DNA from: an uncultured Flavobacteriales bacterium
Lineage (GTDB): Bacteria; Bacteroidota; Bacteroidia; Flavobacteriales_D; CAJJDF01
Direction of reading: 5' to 3'
Assembly (NCBI GenBank): GCA_905182785.1
Contig: CAJJDF010000032.1
Location: 1-39,464 of the forward strand
Length of the DNA stretch: 39,464 nt
Of the stretch, positions 7,518 to 16,166 are shown piece by piece (positions within the stretch are counted from its first letter, which is position 1; each line of letters starts with the position of its first letter). A model generated the notes under the pieces. It made no database searches, had not been told where the DNA came from, and saw only the letters and a program-made list of their open reading frames with translations. A program made the position numbers and the translations under genes.

Positions 7518-8924
7518 CTACTTTCTTTTTAAGAACTGAATAAACACTTTATTCTGCTCAAATTCTTGAATTAATTCCCACTCGTTATGTAAAGCATCTA
7601 CGATAGAATCTGACACATTGAAAGTATTGGAATATAAAATATAGTCGGTTTCGTTCTCTGTTGCTTTTTGATATGAAATGCTATTTTTTGGCTTCAATTG
7701 GTAGTTTTTCATCAATTTATAATGAGGAAAAAAGGTTCCAATCTTTGCCCTGTCCATTTCTGTTCTTGTCAAATAATCTTCCATTTCGTCTGATACCTCA
7801 AAGAAATTCCAGTGCATTGTTGTCGCATCCCAGCCTTGACTTACTTTCTCGGGATACAACCAAAAATGACCGCTTGCTAGAGAAATAAAGCACAAAGAAA
7901 GCCATAACCAGGGTCTCCTTAAATAAGTGGAAATCCAATAGACGGTCACAATAATAATTGGAATCATGATTGGGATTAAATACCTGTGACCAAAAGGGTT
8001 TCGGAAAATAATTATGATTGCGAAAAACAGAATAAACTGTGTCATTGCAATCAGGAACAAAGTCTGAATTATGTGATCCTTGAATCTCCATTTTCTTAAA
8101 CTTTGCATAGAAAGGAACGCAAATAAAAGAAAGATAAAGACTCTACCAAAATCGATTAATCTCCACCCAAAAACACCAATGTTTCGTGCTATTTCATTCA
8201 CAGAAGCCAATTCTCCCGATTCTTTCCAGTTGTTAGAAACTGTATTGGCAATCACCCAACCTTTGTGCACTTTGAAGAGCACCAAAAACAGTACGATAGA
8301 AATTAATCCAGGAATGTAAACTAGGTAGTTTTTATAACTAAATTTTGTTTTGTTGGCGTACTGATATAAAAACTGAAACCCCATGATTCCACCTGCCGAA
8401 ATAGTTCCTCTGAGACTTGTTTGAGCCAATAAAACAAAGGCAATCATTAGTAAAAAATTTCGCTTTTCTAGAGTTGCATTGATACACAATAAGAAAAAGA
8501 AAAGATGAAACACTTCGAATGTTAATCCTGATAATTGTGACAAAACAGTGGCATCTATCAGGATGAAAATTAGGATAAAAATGCGAGTAGCAAGAACTTT
8601 AATCTGGAGATTAATCAATAATTTATGCAATTGATATAGGAATCCGAAAACAAAAGGGAGCATTAACAAATGACTCACCAACAGTGTTCTGCCAAATATT
8701 TTCCAAACTCCAGCAAACAACATCCCAACAAAAGTTTGGTGTCCTGTTGCTAACTCATCTGGCACATAAAAATAATTGAAATTGGTTTCGTAATACCAGT
8801 TTGCTGGTACTGAAATTTGAACCACATTATCCCAGTAGAAAGGAAAGTCTAACCCATTAAAAACAATTAATAGTGAGATTAGAAATAATATTAAATCTAT
8901 TCGTGAAAGTCTATTTAACATCAT
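7518..8924 (-). CDS. Polytopic membrane protein, GT39/ArnT-like
   Basis: This 468-residue protein starts with a transmembrane helix (about 10-25) followed by a loop with an acidic residue (FPFYWDNVVQ), then a series of hydrophobic helices to about residue 370 and a soluble C-terminal tail. This is the layout of GT-C fold polyprenyl-phosphate-sugar glycosyltransferases (GT39/ArnT/PMT type), where an Asp in the first periplasmic loop is catalytic. The match is in architecture and the WDN loop only, so glycosyltransferase activity is inferred. It starts 14 bp after yebC ends and is probably cotranscribed with it. The start is the first or second of two adjacent Met codons. Confidence 0.6.
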   Translation of the reverse strand: MMLNRLSRIDLILFLISLLIVFNGLDFPFYWDNVVQISVPANWYYETNFNYFYVPDELATGHQTFVGMLFAGVWKIFGRTLLVSHLLMLPFVFGFLYQLHKLLINLQIKVLATRIFILIFILIDATVLSQLSGLTFEVFHLFFFLLCINATLEKRNFLLMIAFVLLAQTSLRGTISAGGIMGFQFLYQYANKTKFSYKNYLVYIPGLISIVLFLVLFKVHKGWVIANTVSNNWKESGELASVNEIARNIGVFGWRLIDFGRVFIFLLFAFLSMQSLRKWRFKDHIIQTLFLIAMTQFILFFAIIIIFRNPFGHRYLIPIMIPIIIVTVYWISTYLRRPWLWLSLCFISLASGHFWLYPEKVSQGWDATTMHWNFFEVSDEMEDYLTRTEMDRAKIGTFFPHYKLMKNYQLKPKNSISYQKATENETDYILYSNTFNVSDSIVDALHNEWELIQEFEQNKVFIQFLKRK

Positions 8925-8938
8925 CCTCTTTTAAAAAT

Positions 8939-9703
8939 TTAGTCCTCTTCTTCTAATGCGGCAGCTAATTCATCCGTCATTTCAAGTGTATGATACACAA
9001 CATTCACATCATCATCTTCTTCCATTTTATCAATCAATCTAAGAACTGATTTTGCTTTATCAACTTCCAATGCTTTTGTTGTCGTAGGAATTCTTTGAAG
9101 CTCTACACTCTTCGCTTCAATCTTCATTTCATCCAATTTTTTCTGCATGTCGCCATAGCTATCAAATGAAGCGTAAACGATTACTTCTTCCTCCTCCACT
9201 TCAATTTCTTCCAATCCTGCGTCAATCAATTCAAATTCAAATTCTTCTAATTCCCAATCTTTTAATAACTCTCTCTCGATTGTAAAAACACCTTTCCTAT
9301 CGAACATAAATGACAAAGAACCATTTATTCCCAATTCTCCTCCATACTTATTAAAAATCATACGAACATTTGCCACAACCCTATTTTTATTGTCAGAAGT
9401 TGCTTCTACAAATACCGCTATTCCGTTACTTCCATATCCTTCAAACGTATATTCCTGAAGATTTGCTGCTTCCTCACCAGAGCCTTTCTTAACTGCTCTC
9501 TCAATATTATCTTTGGGCATGTTGGCACCCTTAGCATTATTTATTGCTAACCTTAAAGAAGGATTCATTTCAGGATCTGGACTACCTCCATCTCTGGCTG
9601 CAATCGTAATTTCCTTTATTATTCTTGTGAATATTTTTCCTCTTTTTGCATCCTTTGCTCCTTTTTTGTGTTTAATGGATGACCATTTACTATGTCCTGA
9701 CAT
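8939..9703 (-). CDS. yebC: YebC/PmpR-family protein
   Basis: A 254-residue cytosolic protein with the unmistakable family start MSGHSKWSSIKHKKGAKDAKRGK, then ITIAARDGG, NMPKDNIERAVKKG and YEGYGSNG-like (FEGYGSNGIAVFVE) segments. The family has long been described as DNA-binding regulators, and recent work connects members to relief of ribosome stalling in translation. Length is normal, with an acidic C-terminal tail (ALEEED). The gene is divergent from purN across 120 bp, and the GT39-like gene follows it by 14 bp. Confidence 0.95.
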   Translation of the reverse strand: MSGHSKWSSIKHKKGAKDAKRGKIFTRIIKEITIAARDGGSPDPEMNPSLRLAINNAKGANMPKDNIERAVKKGSGEEAANLQEYTFEGYGSNGIAVFVEATSDNKNRVVANVRMIFNKYGGELGINGSLSFMFDRKGVFTIERELLKDWELEEFEFELIDAGLEEIEVEEEEVIVYASFDSYGDMQKKLDEMKIEAKSVELQRIPTTTKALEVDKAKSVLRLIDKMEEDDDVNVVYHTLEMTDELAAALEEED

Positions 9704-9754
9704 ATTGGTTTTGTATTTATGCTTTGCGGTTAGGCAAAAATGTGATTATTCGAT

Positions 9755-9762
9755 TATCTTTG
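9755..9762 (+). promoter_or_regulatory. Candidate -7 element for purN-rnhA
   Basis: TATCTTTG matches the Bacteroidota TAnnTTTG -7 consensus and lies about 60 bp before the purN ATG. A TTG at a normal -33 spacing is not clear, so confidence is modest. Confidence 0.35.
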
Positions 9763-9823
9763 AACCGTAAAGTTAAAAAATAAAGAGAGAACCTAAAAAC
9801 TTGTTTTTTAGAAAGTATTTTAA

Positions 9824-10396
9824 ATGGAAAAAGTAAAGAAAATAGTCGTTTTTGTTTCAGGTAATGGAACCAACATGAGTAATATTATTACTCACTTCAA
9901 GGAGGATAAAACCGTTTCTGTATCTCATGTTTTTTCTAATAAAAAAGGCTGCTTGGGAATTGAAAATGCAAAAAAAGCAGGGATTGAAACAATTACATTT
10001 TCCAAAAAAGAAATGGAAAACGGCAAAATAAATGCAGTCTTAACCGAAATTGACCCAGAATTAATTGTTTTAGCTGGTTTTTTGCTAAAAGTGTCAGATT
10101 CTATTACCTCAGCTTTTGAAAACAAAATCATAAATATTCACCCCGCCTTATTGCCAAAATTTGGAGGAAAAGGAATGTACGGAACTAACGTGCACAAAGC
10201 TGTGATTGAAGCCAAAGAAACCAAATCAGGAATTACATTTCATTATGTGAATGAAAATTATGATGAAGGGAATATTATAGAACAATACGATTGTGAAGTA
10301 CTATCAACCGACACTTGGAAAGATTTACAACAAAAAATACAAAAATTAGAGCACAATAATTTTTGTGCTGTCATAGAAAAACTACTACTCAACTAA
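9824..10396 (+). CDS. purN: Phosphoribosylglycinamide formyltransferase
   Basis: A 190-residue enzyme of purine synthesis that transfers a formyl group from 10-formyl-tetrahydrofolate to GAR. Visible motifs are the phosphate-binding VSGNGTNMSN (about 11-20), the catalytic INIHPALLPKFGGKGMYG with Asn and His at about 104 and 106, and NYDEGNII with the catalytic-type Asp at about 147. Length is typical of the monofunctional enzyme. Its TAA shares one base with the ATG of the RNase H gene (TAATG at 10394-10398), so the two are translationally coupled. No other pur gene is in the window. Confidence 0.95.
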   Translation: MEKVKKIVVFVSGNGTNMSNIITHFKEDKTVSVSHVFSNKKGCLGIENAKKAGIETITFSKKEMENGKINAVLTEIDPELIVLAGFLLKVSDSITSAFENKIINIHPALLPKFGGKGMYGTNVHKAVIEAKETKSGITFHYVNENYDEGNIIEQYDCEVLSTDTWKDLQQKIQKLEHNNFCAVIEKLLLN

Positions 10397-10872
10397 TGGA
10401 TATTAAAGTATATACTGACGGTTCTGCACTAGGAAATCCAGGTCCTGGAGGATACGGAATTGTGCTTATGGCTAAAGGGAAATATAAGGAAGTAAAAGAA
10501 GGTTTTCGATTTACTACAAACAACCGAATGGAGCTAATGAGTGTGATTGTTGCACTCGAAATGCTAAAAAAACCAGGAATGAGTGTTACCATTTATTCCG
10601 ATAGCAAATATGTAGTGGATTCTGTGGTAAAGAAATGGGTTTTTGGTTGGGTAAAGAAAGGTTTTAAAGGCAAAAAAAATGTGGATTTATGGAAACGTTT
10701 TTTAGTTATTTATCCAAAACATACCGTAAATTTTGTGTGGGTAAAAGGGCATGCAGGAAATAAATACAATGAAGTGTGTGACCAGCTAGCTGTGGCTGGT
10801 GCCAATGCGAAAAATCAAAAAATTGATGAAGGATACGAAAAAGAGAATGGTAAAATGGGTGGAATGTTTTAG
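10396..10872 (+). CDS. rnhA: Ribonuclease HI
   Basis: A 158-residue RNase HI that cuts the RNA of RNA-DNA hybrids. The four metal-binding acidic residues are all present: VYTDGSALGNPG (Asp 8), NRMELM (Glu 46), YSDSKYV (Asp 69) and CDQLA (Asp 129), with the catalytic His in VKGHAGN (about 119). An upstream in-frame Met lies within purN. The ATG at 10396, overlapping the purN stop, gives the standard N-terminus MDIKVYTDGS and is chosen. The last 20 residues form a polar, glycine-ended tail of no obvious function. Confidence 0.95.
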   Translation: MDIKVYTDGSALGNPGPGGYGIVLMAKGKYKEVKEGFRFTTNNRMELMSVIVALEMLKKPGMSVTIYSDSKYVVDSVVKKWVFGWVKKGFKGKKNVDLWKRFLVIYPKHTVNFVWVKGHAGNKYNEVCDQLAVAGANAKNQKIDEGYEKENGKMGGMF

Positions 10873-10901
10873 TTTTGTTCTAAAATAAAAACCCTCGTCA
10901 C

Positions 10902-10918
10902 CCTGAACTTGTTTCAGG
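10902..10918. repeat. Small palindromic element, CCTGAA/TTCAGG
   Basis: CCTGAA (10902-10907) and TTCAGG (10913-10918) flank a 5-base loop inside GTCACCCTGAACTTG..., a sequence resembling interspersed CCTGAA...TTCAGG palindromes I recall from many bacterial genomes. Lying between converging genes, it may also contribute to termination of rnhA. Only one copy is present here. Confidence 0.4.
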
Positions 10919-10929
10919 ATTTGTTTGCT

Positions 10930-10950
10930 ATTAATGTATTCTCCATTAAT
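10930..10950. terminator. Hairpin between converging genes
   Basis: ATTAATG (10930-10936) pairs with CATTAAT (10944-10950) around a 7-base loop. It lies between the rnhA stop and the stop of the minus-strand 91-residue gene, but the stem is AT-only and the flanking T-tracts are short. Confidence 0.3.
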
Positions 10951-10957
10951 TTCCCTT

Positions 10958-11233
10958 TCACACCTCTATATCATCAAACAATATTGCATCTTTTTCAGGA
11001 CAAAACCCTTCTATTCTGCAAAAAATTTCTCCAAGAACATCATCTTTATTTTTATCCTTTTCATTACGTAAACACAACTCAAAAAAGAATTTGTGAAGTG
11101 GTTTTCCCAACCCTCCTGAAGACTGATACTGCATAATTTCGGCAGCTATTTTATCAATGTACTGACCGGTATTTTCCTTATTAATTTCGAATGTCAATTC
11201 CTCCAGCCTATTCGTTAATACTTCTATTTCCAT
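10958..11233 (-). CDS. Hypothetical protein, 91 residues
   Basis: A small acidic soluble protein. The N-terminal half is probably helical (MEIEVLTNRLEELTFEINKE), a glycine-rich turn (SSGGLGKPL) follows, and two cysteines lie in the second half (ELCLRNE, IFCRIEGFCP gives a third). I do not recognise the family. It starts 12 bp after the trpS stop on the same strand and is very likely cotranscribed with it. Nothing indicates a role in tRNA charging. Confidence 0.6.
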   Translation of the reverse strand: MEIEVLTNRLEELTFEINKENTGQYIDKIAAEIMQYQSSGGLGKPLHKFFFELCLRNEKDKNKDDVLGEIFCRIEGFCPEKDAILFDDIEV

Positions 11234-11245
11234 TCTTTTTAAGAA

Positions 11246-12214
11246 TTAATACCCCAATTTAGTTCTTACTTTAGCCAAAACTTTTTCGGCAACTGCTCTT
11301 GCTTTGTCTGCTCCTATTTTTAGTTTTTCCTCAATCAATTCTGGATTTTCAATGTAATGGTTGAATGTCTCTCTTTCGGTTGCAAATTTTTCTACAGTTA
11401 ATTCGTATAAAGCTTGCTTTGCATGTCCATAACCATAGTTCCCTCCTTCGTAATTTGCTCTCATTTCTGCAATTTGAGCTTCGTTAGCCATTATTTTGTA
11501 CAAAGCGAACACATTACATGTGTCAGGATTTTTTGGCTCTTCCATAGGTGTGCTATCCGTTTCAATGGACATCATCACTTTTCTTAGTTTCTTATCTGGC
11601 AAGAAAATATTGATTGTATTCCCTTTCGATTTACTCATTTTACTTCCGTCTGTACCTGGAATCAACATGGTATCTTCATTTACTTTTCCTTGTGGTAAAA
11701 CCAAAGTTTCTCCCATTTGGTTGTTAAATCTACTTGCCACATCTCTTGTCATTTCTATATGTTGCATTTGGTCTTTTCCGACAGGAATTATCTCCGATTC
11801 GTATAACAAAATATCGGCTGCCATTAACATTGGGTAAGAAAAAAGTCCTGCATTTACATCATTTAGTCTATCGGCCTTATCTTTAAATGAATGCGCAAGA
11901 GTTAACCTTTGATAAGGAAAAAAACAACTTAAATACCAAGTAAGCTCGGTTACTTGAGGAATATCACTTTGCCTATAAAAAACAGATTTATTTACATCAA
12001 GACCGCATGCAAGCCAAGCTGCAGCAGTTTGTAAAGTGTTGTTCTTTAATTCTTCTGCGTCTTTTATTTGAGTAAGAGTGTGAAGGTTAGCTATGAATAA
12101 AAACGATTCATTCTTTTTATCTTTTGAAATCTCAATAGCAGGAATTATTGCACCTAGCAAATTTCCTAAGTGAGGCGTTCCTGTACTTTGTATTCCGGTA
12201 AGTATTCTTGACAT
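11246..12214 (-). CDS. trpS: Tryptophanyl-tRNA synthetase
   Basis: A 322-residue class I aminoacyl-tRNA synthetase charging tRNA-Trp. The HIGH-type signature reads TGTPHLGN (about 11-18), the second signature is KMSKS (about 192-196), and the AAAWLACGLD, MAADILLY and VGKDQMQHIEMTRD segments are those of bacterial TrpRS. Length is normal. It forms a short unit with the 91-residue gene downstream and is separated by 74 bp from the Hpt gene upstream. Confidence 0.97.
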   Translation of the reverse strand: MSRILTGIQSTGTPHLGNLLGAIIPAIEISKDKKNESFLFIANLHTLTQIKDAEELKNNTLQTAAAWLACGLDVNKSVFYRQSDIPQVTELTWYLSCFFPYQRLTLAHSFKDKADRLNDVNAGLFSYPMLMAADILLYESEIIPVGKDQMQHIEMTRDVASRFNNQMGETLVLPQGKVNEDTMLIPGTDGSKMSKSKGNTINIFLPDKKLRKVMMSIETDSTPMEEPKNPDTCNVFALYKIMANEAQIAEMRANYEGGNYGYGHAKQALYELTVEKFATERETFNHYIENPELIEEKLKIGADKARAVAEKVLAKVRTKLGY

Positions 12215-12288
12215 TAGTAAAATTATTTACTTCAAAGTAACTAATTTTTTAGATTCTAAAAGAGATTTTAAGCTTCAATTTCAAGATT

Positions 12289-12597
12289 CTATTCTTGTTG
12301 CACATAAGATTTAAGCTCTTCGTACATCGTATTAATCTCAAGTAAATCATTTGGATTATAATACCTCTTTTTCAAATCCTCATCTAATTTTCTTAGTAGA
12401 GTAGGTATTTTTTTTATTCCAATGGCTAAGCAAGAACCTATTAGTTTATGGCTTGTAGATTTTGCATTGGTGTAATCTTTAGATTCTGTATACAAATTAA
12501 GAAGCATAAAATCTTTCTTGGCACTTTTCATGAAAATGTCCAATGCTTGCGAAAAAACTTCTTCGCCAAGTTCATTTTTTACTCTTTTATTTATCAC
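12289..12597 (-). CDS. Stand-alone Hpt (histidine phosphotransfer) protein
   Basis: A 102-residue all-helical protein with the Hpt signature STSHKLIGSCLAIG, phospho-accepting His at about residue 50, followed by a second helix IPTLLRKLDEDL. Such proteins relay phosphate between receivers in multistep phosphorelays. Its start overlaps the end of the receiver gene by 11 bp, so the two are translationally coupled. A receiver immediately upstream makes a pair that could exchange phosphate. No kinase is present in the window. Confidence 0.8.
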   Translation of the reverse strand: MINKRVKNELGEEVFSQALDIFMKSAKKDFMLLNLYTESKDYTNAKSTSHKLIGSCLAIGIKKIPTLLRKLDEDLKKRYYNPNDLLEINTMYEELKSYVQQE

Positions 12598-12946
12598 TTG
12601 TAATTAAGTCTATTATTTCTTTAGTAAGTGGCTTTTTTAAGATTTGAGATAATTCATATTTCTCTTTAAAATCCTCCACAACATTTTGTTCCACAAACAA
12701 AAATATCCTTTTAATCTTCAAATGTTTTTCTAGTTTTGAATGTTTTTTTAAAAACTCTAACCCATTCATTACCGGCATGTTCATGTCTAACAATGCAACA
12801 TCTAACTTATTCCCTTCTAACAAAAAATCCATTGTTTCTTTGCCATTTCCAAAAGTAAATACTTCGCAATTTTTAACTTCTTTTTTTAATTTATTCTTAT
12901 TAATAAAATTAGTTGTCAAATCATCATCAATTAGAGCTATTTTCAT
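12587..12946 (-). CDS. Stand-alone response-regulator receiver domain
   Basis: A 119-residue single-domain receiver. It has the acidic cluster in ALIDDDLTT (residues 7-9), the phospho-acceptor Asp in LLDMNMPVMNG (about 54) and the conserved Lys in LKKPLT. The usual Thr/Ser switch residue after the fourth strand is not apparent: that region reads RIFLFVEQN. It has no output domain, so it probably acts as a phosphate shuttle or by protein contact. It overlaps the LytTR gene upstream by 20 bp and the Hpt gene downstream by 11 bp. Confidence 0.85.
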   Translation of the reverse strand: MKIALIDDDLTTNFINKNKLKKEVKNCEVFTFGNGKETMDFLLEGNKLDVALLDMNMPVMNGLEFLKKHSKLEKHLKIKRIFLFVEQNVVEDFKEKYELSQILKKPLTKEIIDLITSDK

Positions 12947-13664
12947 ATACTTTATTTGATAGGTTTTTAAAAATCTCTAAAACACCTTTTTTATACTTAC
13001 GCGAAAGCGGAAGTTCTGTATTTCTTATTACTACTTCTTGCGAAGAAATTCTGTCTATTTTATTAAGATTAACAATAAATGACCTATGTATCCGAACAAA
13101 TACACTTGGATTTAGAGTTTCTTCTACTTGTTTTAAGATTCCTGTAGTTGTTATTTTTCCTGAAGTTGTAGAATAAGTAACATAGCTGCTTGATCCTTCA
13201 ATGTAATCAACCGAACTATAAGGAAATTTATGAGTTTCTCTGTTTTTCTTAATCATCATGTATTCCTCATTCGTATCAGGAACAACTTCTTGAGGCACTC
13301 CAAAAATTCTTCTTTTAGCTTTTTCTACTGCTTCATTTAATCTTTCTAAATCTATTGGTTTCACAATATAATCTATGGCATCAAATTCAAAAGCTTTAAT
13401 TGCATGTCTTGTTTGGGAAGTAATAAAAATTACATTAGGTTTTTTATCTAATTTTGTCAGCATATCAACCCCATTTTCATAAGGCATTTCTATATCTAAT
13501 AACATTAATTCCACATCTTGGTTTTCAATTACATCTCTTGCTTCCCTTGCATTGGAACAAGCTTTTATAAATTGTAAATCCTCATTTTTATTTACTAAAT
13601 TGGTTAAAATAAACCTAGATGTTTCATCATCATCTACTATAATACAGGGTATTTTTCTAGACAT
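12927..13664 (-). CDS. LytTR-family response regulator
   Basis: A 245-residue regulator. The receiver domain has CIIVDDDET, phospho-acceptor Asp in LLDIEMPYENG (about 57), VIFITSQT and YIVKPIDL. A LytTR DNA-binding domain follows (YIEGSSSYVTY, FVRIHRSFIVN, LPLSRKYK). It is the same type as the regulator at 730-1464 but not a close duplicate. It is the first gene of an overlapping trio with the receiver and Hpt genes and lies 116 bp downstream of porZ on the same strand. No direct repeat like that at 1553-1588 was seen in its upstream region. Confidence 0.92.
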   Translation of the reverse strand: MSRKIPCIIVDDDETSRFILTNLVNKNEDLQFIKACSNAREARDVIENQDVELMLLDIEMPYENGVDMLTKLDKKPNVIFITSQTRHAIKAFEFDAIDYIVKPIDLERLNEAVEKAKRRIFGVPQEVVPDTNEEYMMIKKNRETHKFPYSSVDYIEGSSSYVTYSTTSGKITTTGILKQVEETLNPSVFVRIHRSFIVNLNKIDRISSQEVVIRNTELPLSRKYKKGVLEIFKNLSNKVYENSSN

Positions 13665-13741
13665 AATTAGCTATTTGATTTTCTTTAGGAAGCTCAATAT
13701 ACTTAAAAATCTCAATTTTGGCAAAAACACCTGTTATAAAG

Positions 13742-13757
13742 GCCTATTATATTAGGC
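13742..13757 (-). terminator. Short hairpin between porZ and the LytTR trio
   Basis: GCCTA (13742-13746) pairs with TAGGC (13753-13757) around a 6-base loop, extendable by a G-U pair. It lies 24 bp past the porZ stop on the minus strand and may end the porZ transcript. The downstream T-tract is weak. Confidence 0.3.
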
Positions 13758-13780
13758 TAAGCATTATAAAAAAAAGGCGT

Positions 13781-16129
13781 TTATTTCATAAACAGAATCT
13801 TGGTCACCTCTTTTGCGGTTCCATTTTCATTTACCATAAAAACTAAATAAACTCCTGAACTTGCCCTTGTCCCATCCAGTTTATTTCCATCCCATATAGC
13901 TTGACCTCCCAATGATTTTGTTGCAAAAACAGTGTTCCCAGAGATGTCAGTAATTCTAATGTCAGAATTGTACATAAGTCCTCTTATTCCTATTAATCCT
14001 GAATATCCTGGAGGGACTGGGTTTGGGTATGAATATACATCTATAAATGCTTCTTGAGGAGCAGTAGCAATTCCTTTATAAGAAATCAATCCTTTATCGG
14101 TAGAAAAGAAAACTTCTCCCGTTTCGTCATCGATATCAATGTCGTTAATTGTGTTGGATAACAAAGGGCTGTTTTCTAATGTAAATTGATGAATTTGATT
14201 AATTCCATCAGAAGACAAAACAAACACTCCCGAAGATTGAGTTCCTATCCATTTTCTATTTCCTCCATCTATTGCAATGGCTGTAATAAATTCATTTTCT
14301 AGTAAATATTCTATATTTCCGTCTTGTTCAATTTTTATTCTTTGCGCTTCAAAATCTCCATATTCTTCAAAAATATCTTCTGGGTTATAAATTACAAATA
14401 TTCCTCTTTCTGTTCCTATCCATACCTCCTCATCTAGGTCCTCGGCAATTGCGGTGGGAATGTATTCTAAATTTCCGTTTTGTTCTGCATTATTTATTAC
14501 TTGATATTCATCATCACTATCATCTAATGGCGTTTCATTATCGTTGTATACAACAATATTTAAATCTTTAAATATCATCCATTTATATCCTAAATTATTA
14601 TTTATTATAAGTTTAGAAACAATATTTTTATTACTTAAAGACCCACAATCAAAAGAATTCCATGTTCCACCTTGTGTTTTTACTAATAAAGGTTTTTCTG
14701 CCCAGGAATTAATTGCCCATAAATTTCCGTCACTATCATATTCGGCATCTGTAATCGCAAACCTATCTCCATGCGTTAAACTTAATTGCATAGAAGAGTT
14801 GGAGGAATCGTAAGCCTTACCTACATCATTATTGGCTAATTCTATCATTCCTTTTACAGCATAGGCGCATCCTATAGCTTGTTTTGGGCTTTTAGGGTTA
14901 ACAGCTACTCCTATAAAATCAGTTATACATTCCGAACCGAAACAAAACTTATTTGTCAAATATTCCAGTCCATAAATCGTCCATATATTTTCTCTTAAAT
15001 CGTAATGATAAACTCCATCATTATTATATTGCTTGTTCCATCCACTTCCTGCAACACTTCCTGAGGAAATCCATAATTGCCCTCCTTCAACATCAACATC
15101 CAAAACACTGTTAGAATACATTCTTACCTCTCTGCTAAATTCTGTATTCAAGTTGCTAGTAAATTGGACAACAGAGTTTACATCATCTCCAATGAAGTAA
15201 TTGATCCCGTCATAAATTACACAGTTAGCTTTTGGTTTCCAATAAGAATCGTATTGATTAAGAATATCAATTATCGCATAATTCGTATCCAAAACATAAA
15301 TAGAATCATAATGACTTACGATCAGTCGGTCTCCATAAGGATATAAATTTTCTGTTTTTACATTAGGTAACGTATTCATTCTAATCCAATTGGATCCATT
15401 GAGGATAAATAATGAATCTGATGTTAAATCATTGATTGAATTAACTATCAACTTTCCGTTAAATCCTATTATTTCATCAATTTGATTTGCTGGATTAGGA
15501 ATAGATATAGATTTTGCCCAAGAATTATAATCTGTTAAAAATAAACTAGTTTCACTTGCCGAGTATAATCCACTTTCTGTTCCTGCGTATATTATTCCTT
15601 CTTTAATGAACACACTATTCACTCTTATTTGCGAGCTTCCTGCGCCAATAATATAGGTGTCCTTTACTTCTTTTTTTTTCACATCAAACACTACAATTCC
15701 AAATCCACATGAAAGATAAGCTAGGTTTTCTTTGCAATAAACATCATAAACTTGTTTGTCCCCAATTATTAAACTCGATTTTATTTGGAACATATTGGTG
15801 GTAACATTATCTGTGATAATATCTACATTTCCATTTGTGTAACCTACAACTAGTGCTCTATTCACACTATTTATTCCAATGGCAGAAATTCCATTGTCCG
15901 ACAAAGCGTTTACTTCAGTCAATTTCTCTACGGTTCCTTCTTTGTAATTATGAATTACTATTCCGTTCTCTGTTGCACCATAAATTTCATCTCCCAATTT
16001 TTCAATGTCAATCACACTCTTAAATGGAAAATAACTTTTCCATTTACCTATTACACTCCCGTCTTGAGAGAAAGAAGCTACTACAAAACAAATTGAGAGT
16101 ACAGTTAATATGACTTTTTTTATCATCAA
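13781..16129 (-). CDS. porZ: PorZ-like type IX secretion system protein
   Basis: A 782-residue exported protein with a signal peptide ending near VASFSQ, two beta-propeller-type regions made of repeated strands (GDEIYGATENGIVIHN, VFDVKKKEV, EEVWIGTERGIFVIYNP, NRKWIGTQSSGVFVL) and a T9SS-type C-terminal domain from about residue 690 (YSYPNPVPPG, ITDISGN, GTRASSGVYLVFM, ending VTKILFMK). This order and length match PorZ, the surface member of the PorU-PorV-PorQ-PorZ attachment complex that links T9SS cargo to anionic LPS in Porphyromonas. It is the last gene of a run on the minus strand, 37 bp after the M20 hydrolase gene. Other propeller proteins with a T9SS tail are an alternative, but the N-terminus is PorZ-like. 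Confidence 0.8.
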   Translation of the reverse strand: MMIKKVILTVLSICFVVASFSQDGSVIGKWKSYFPFKSVIDIEKLGDEIYGATENGIVIHNYKEGTVEKLTEVNALSDNGISAIGINSVNRALVVGYTNGNVDIITDNVTTNMFQIKSSLIIGDKQVYDVYCKENLAYLSCGFGIVVFDVKKKEVKDTYIIGAGSSQIRVNSVFIKEGIIYAGTESGLYSASETSLFLTDYNSWAKSISIPNPANQIDEIIGFNGKLIVNSINDLTSDSLFILNGSNWIRMNTLPNVKTENLYPYGDRLIVSHYDSIYVLDTNYAIIDILNQYDSYWKPKANCVIYDGINYFIGDDVNSVVQFTSNLNTEFSREVRMYSNSVLDVDVEGGQLWISSGSVAGSGWNKQYNNDGVYHYDLRENIWTIYGLEYLTNKFCFGSECITDFIGVAVNPKSPKQAIGCAYAVKGMIELANNDVGKAYDSSNSSMQLSLTHGDRFAITDAEYDSDGNLWAINSWAEKPLLVKTQGGTWNSFDCGSLSNKNIVSKLIINNNLGYKWMIFKDLNIVVYNDNETPLDDSDDEYQVINNAEQNGNLEYIPTAIAEDLDEEVWIGTERGIFVIYNPEDIFEEYGDFEAQRIKIEQDGNIEYLLENEFITAIAIDGGNRKWIGTQSSGVFVLSSDGINQIHQFTLENSPLLSNTINDIDIDDETGEVFFSTDKGLISYKGIATAPQEAFIDVYSYPNPVPPGYSGLIGIRGLMYNSDIRITDISGNTVFATKSLGGQAIWDGNKLDGTRASSGVYLVFMVNENGTAKEVTKILFMK

Positions 16130-16166
16130 AATTTTATTTGATTTTTAAACGAATGAAATCCGTTTT

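Noticed and set aside
10363-10395. Upstream Met start for RNase HI
   Set aside because: It lies inside purN; the ATG overlapping the purN stop gives the standard N-terminus.
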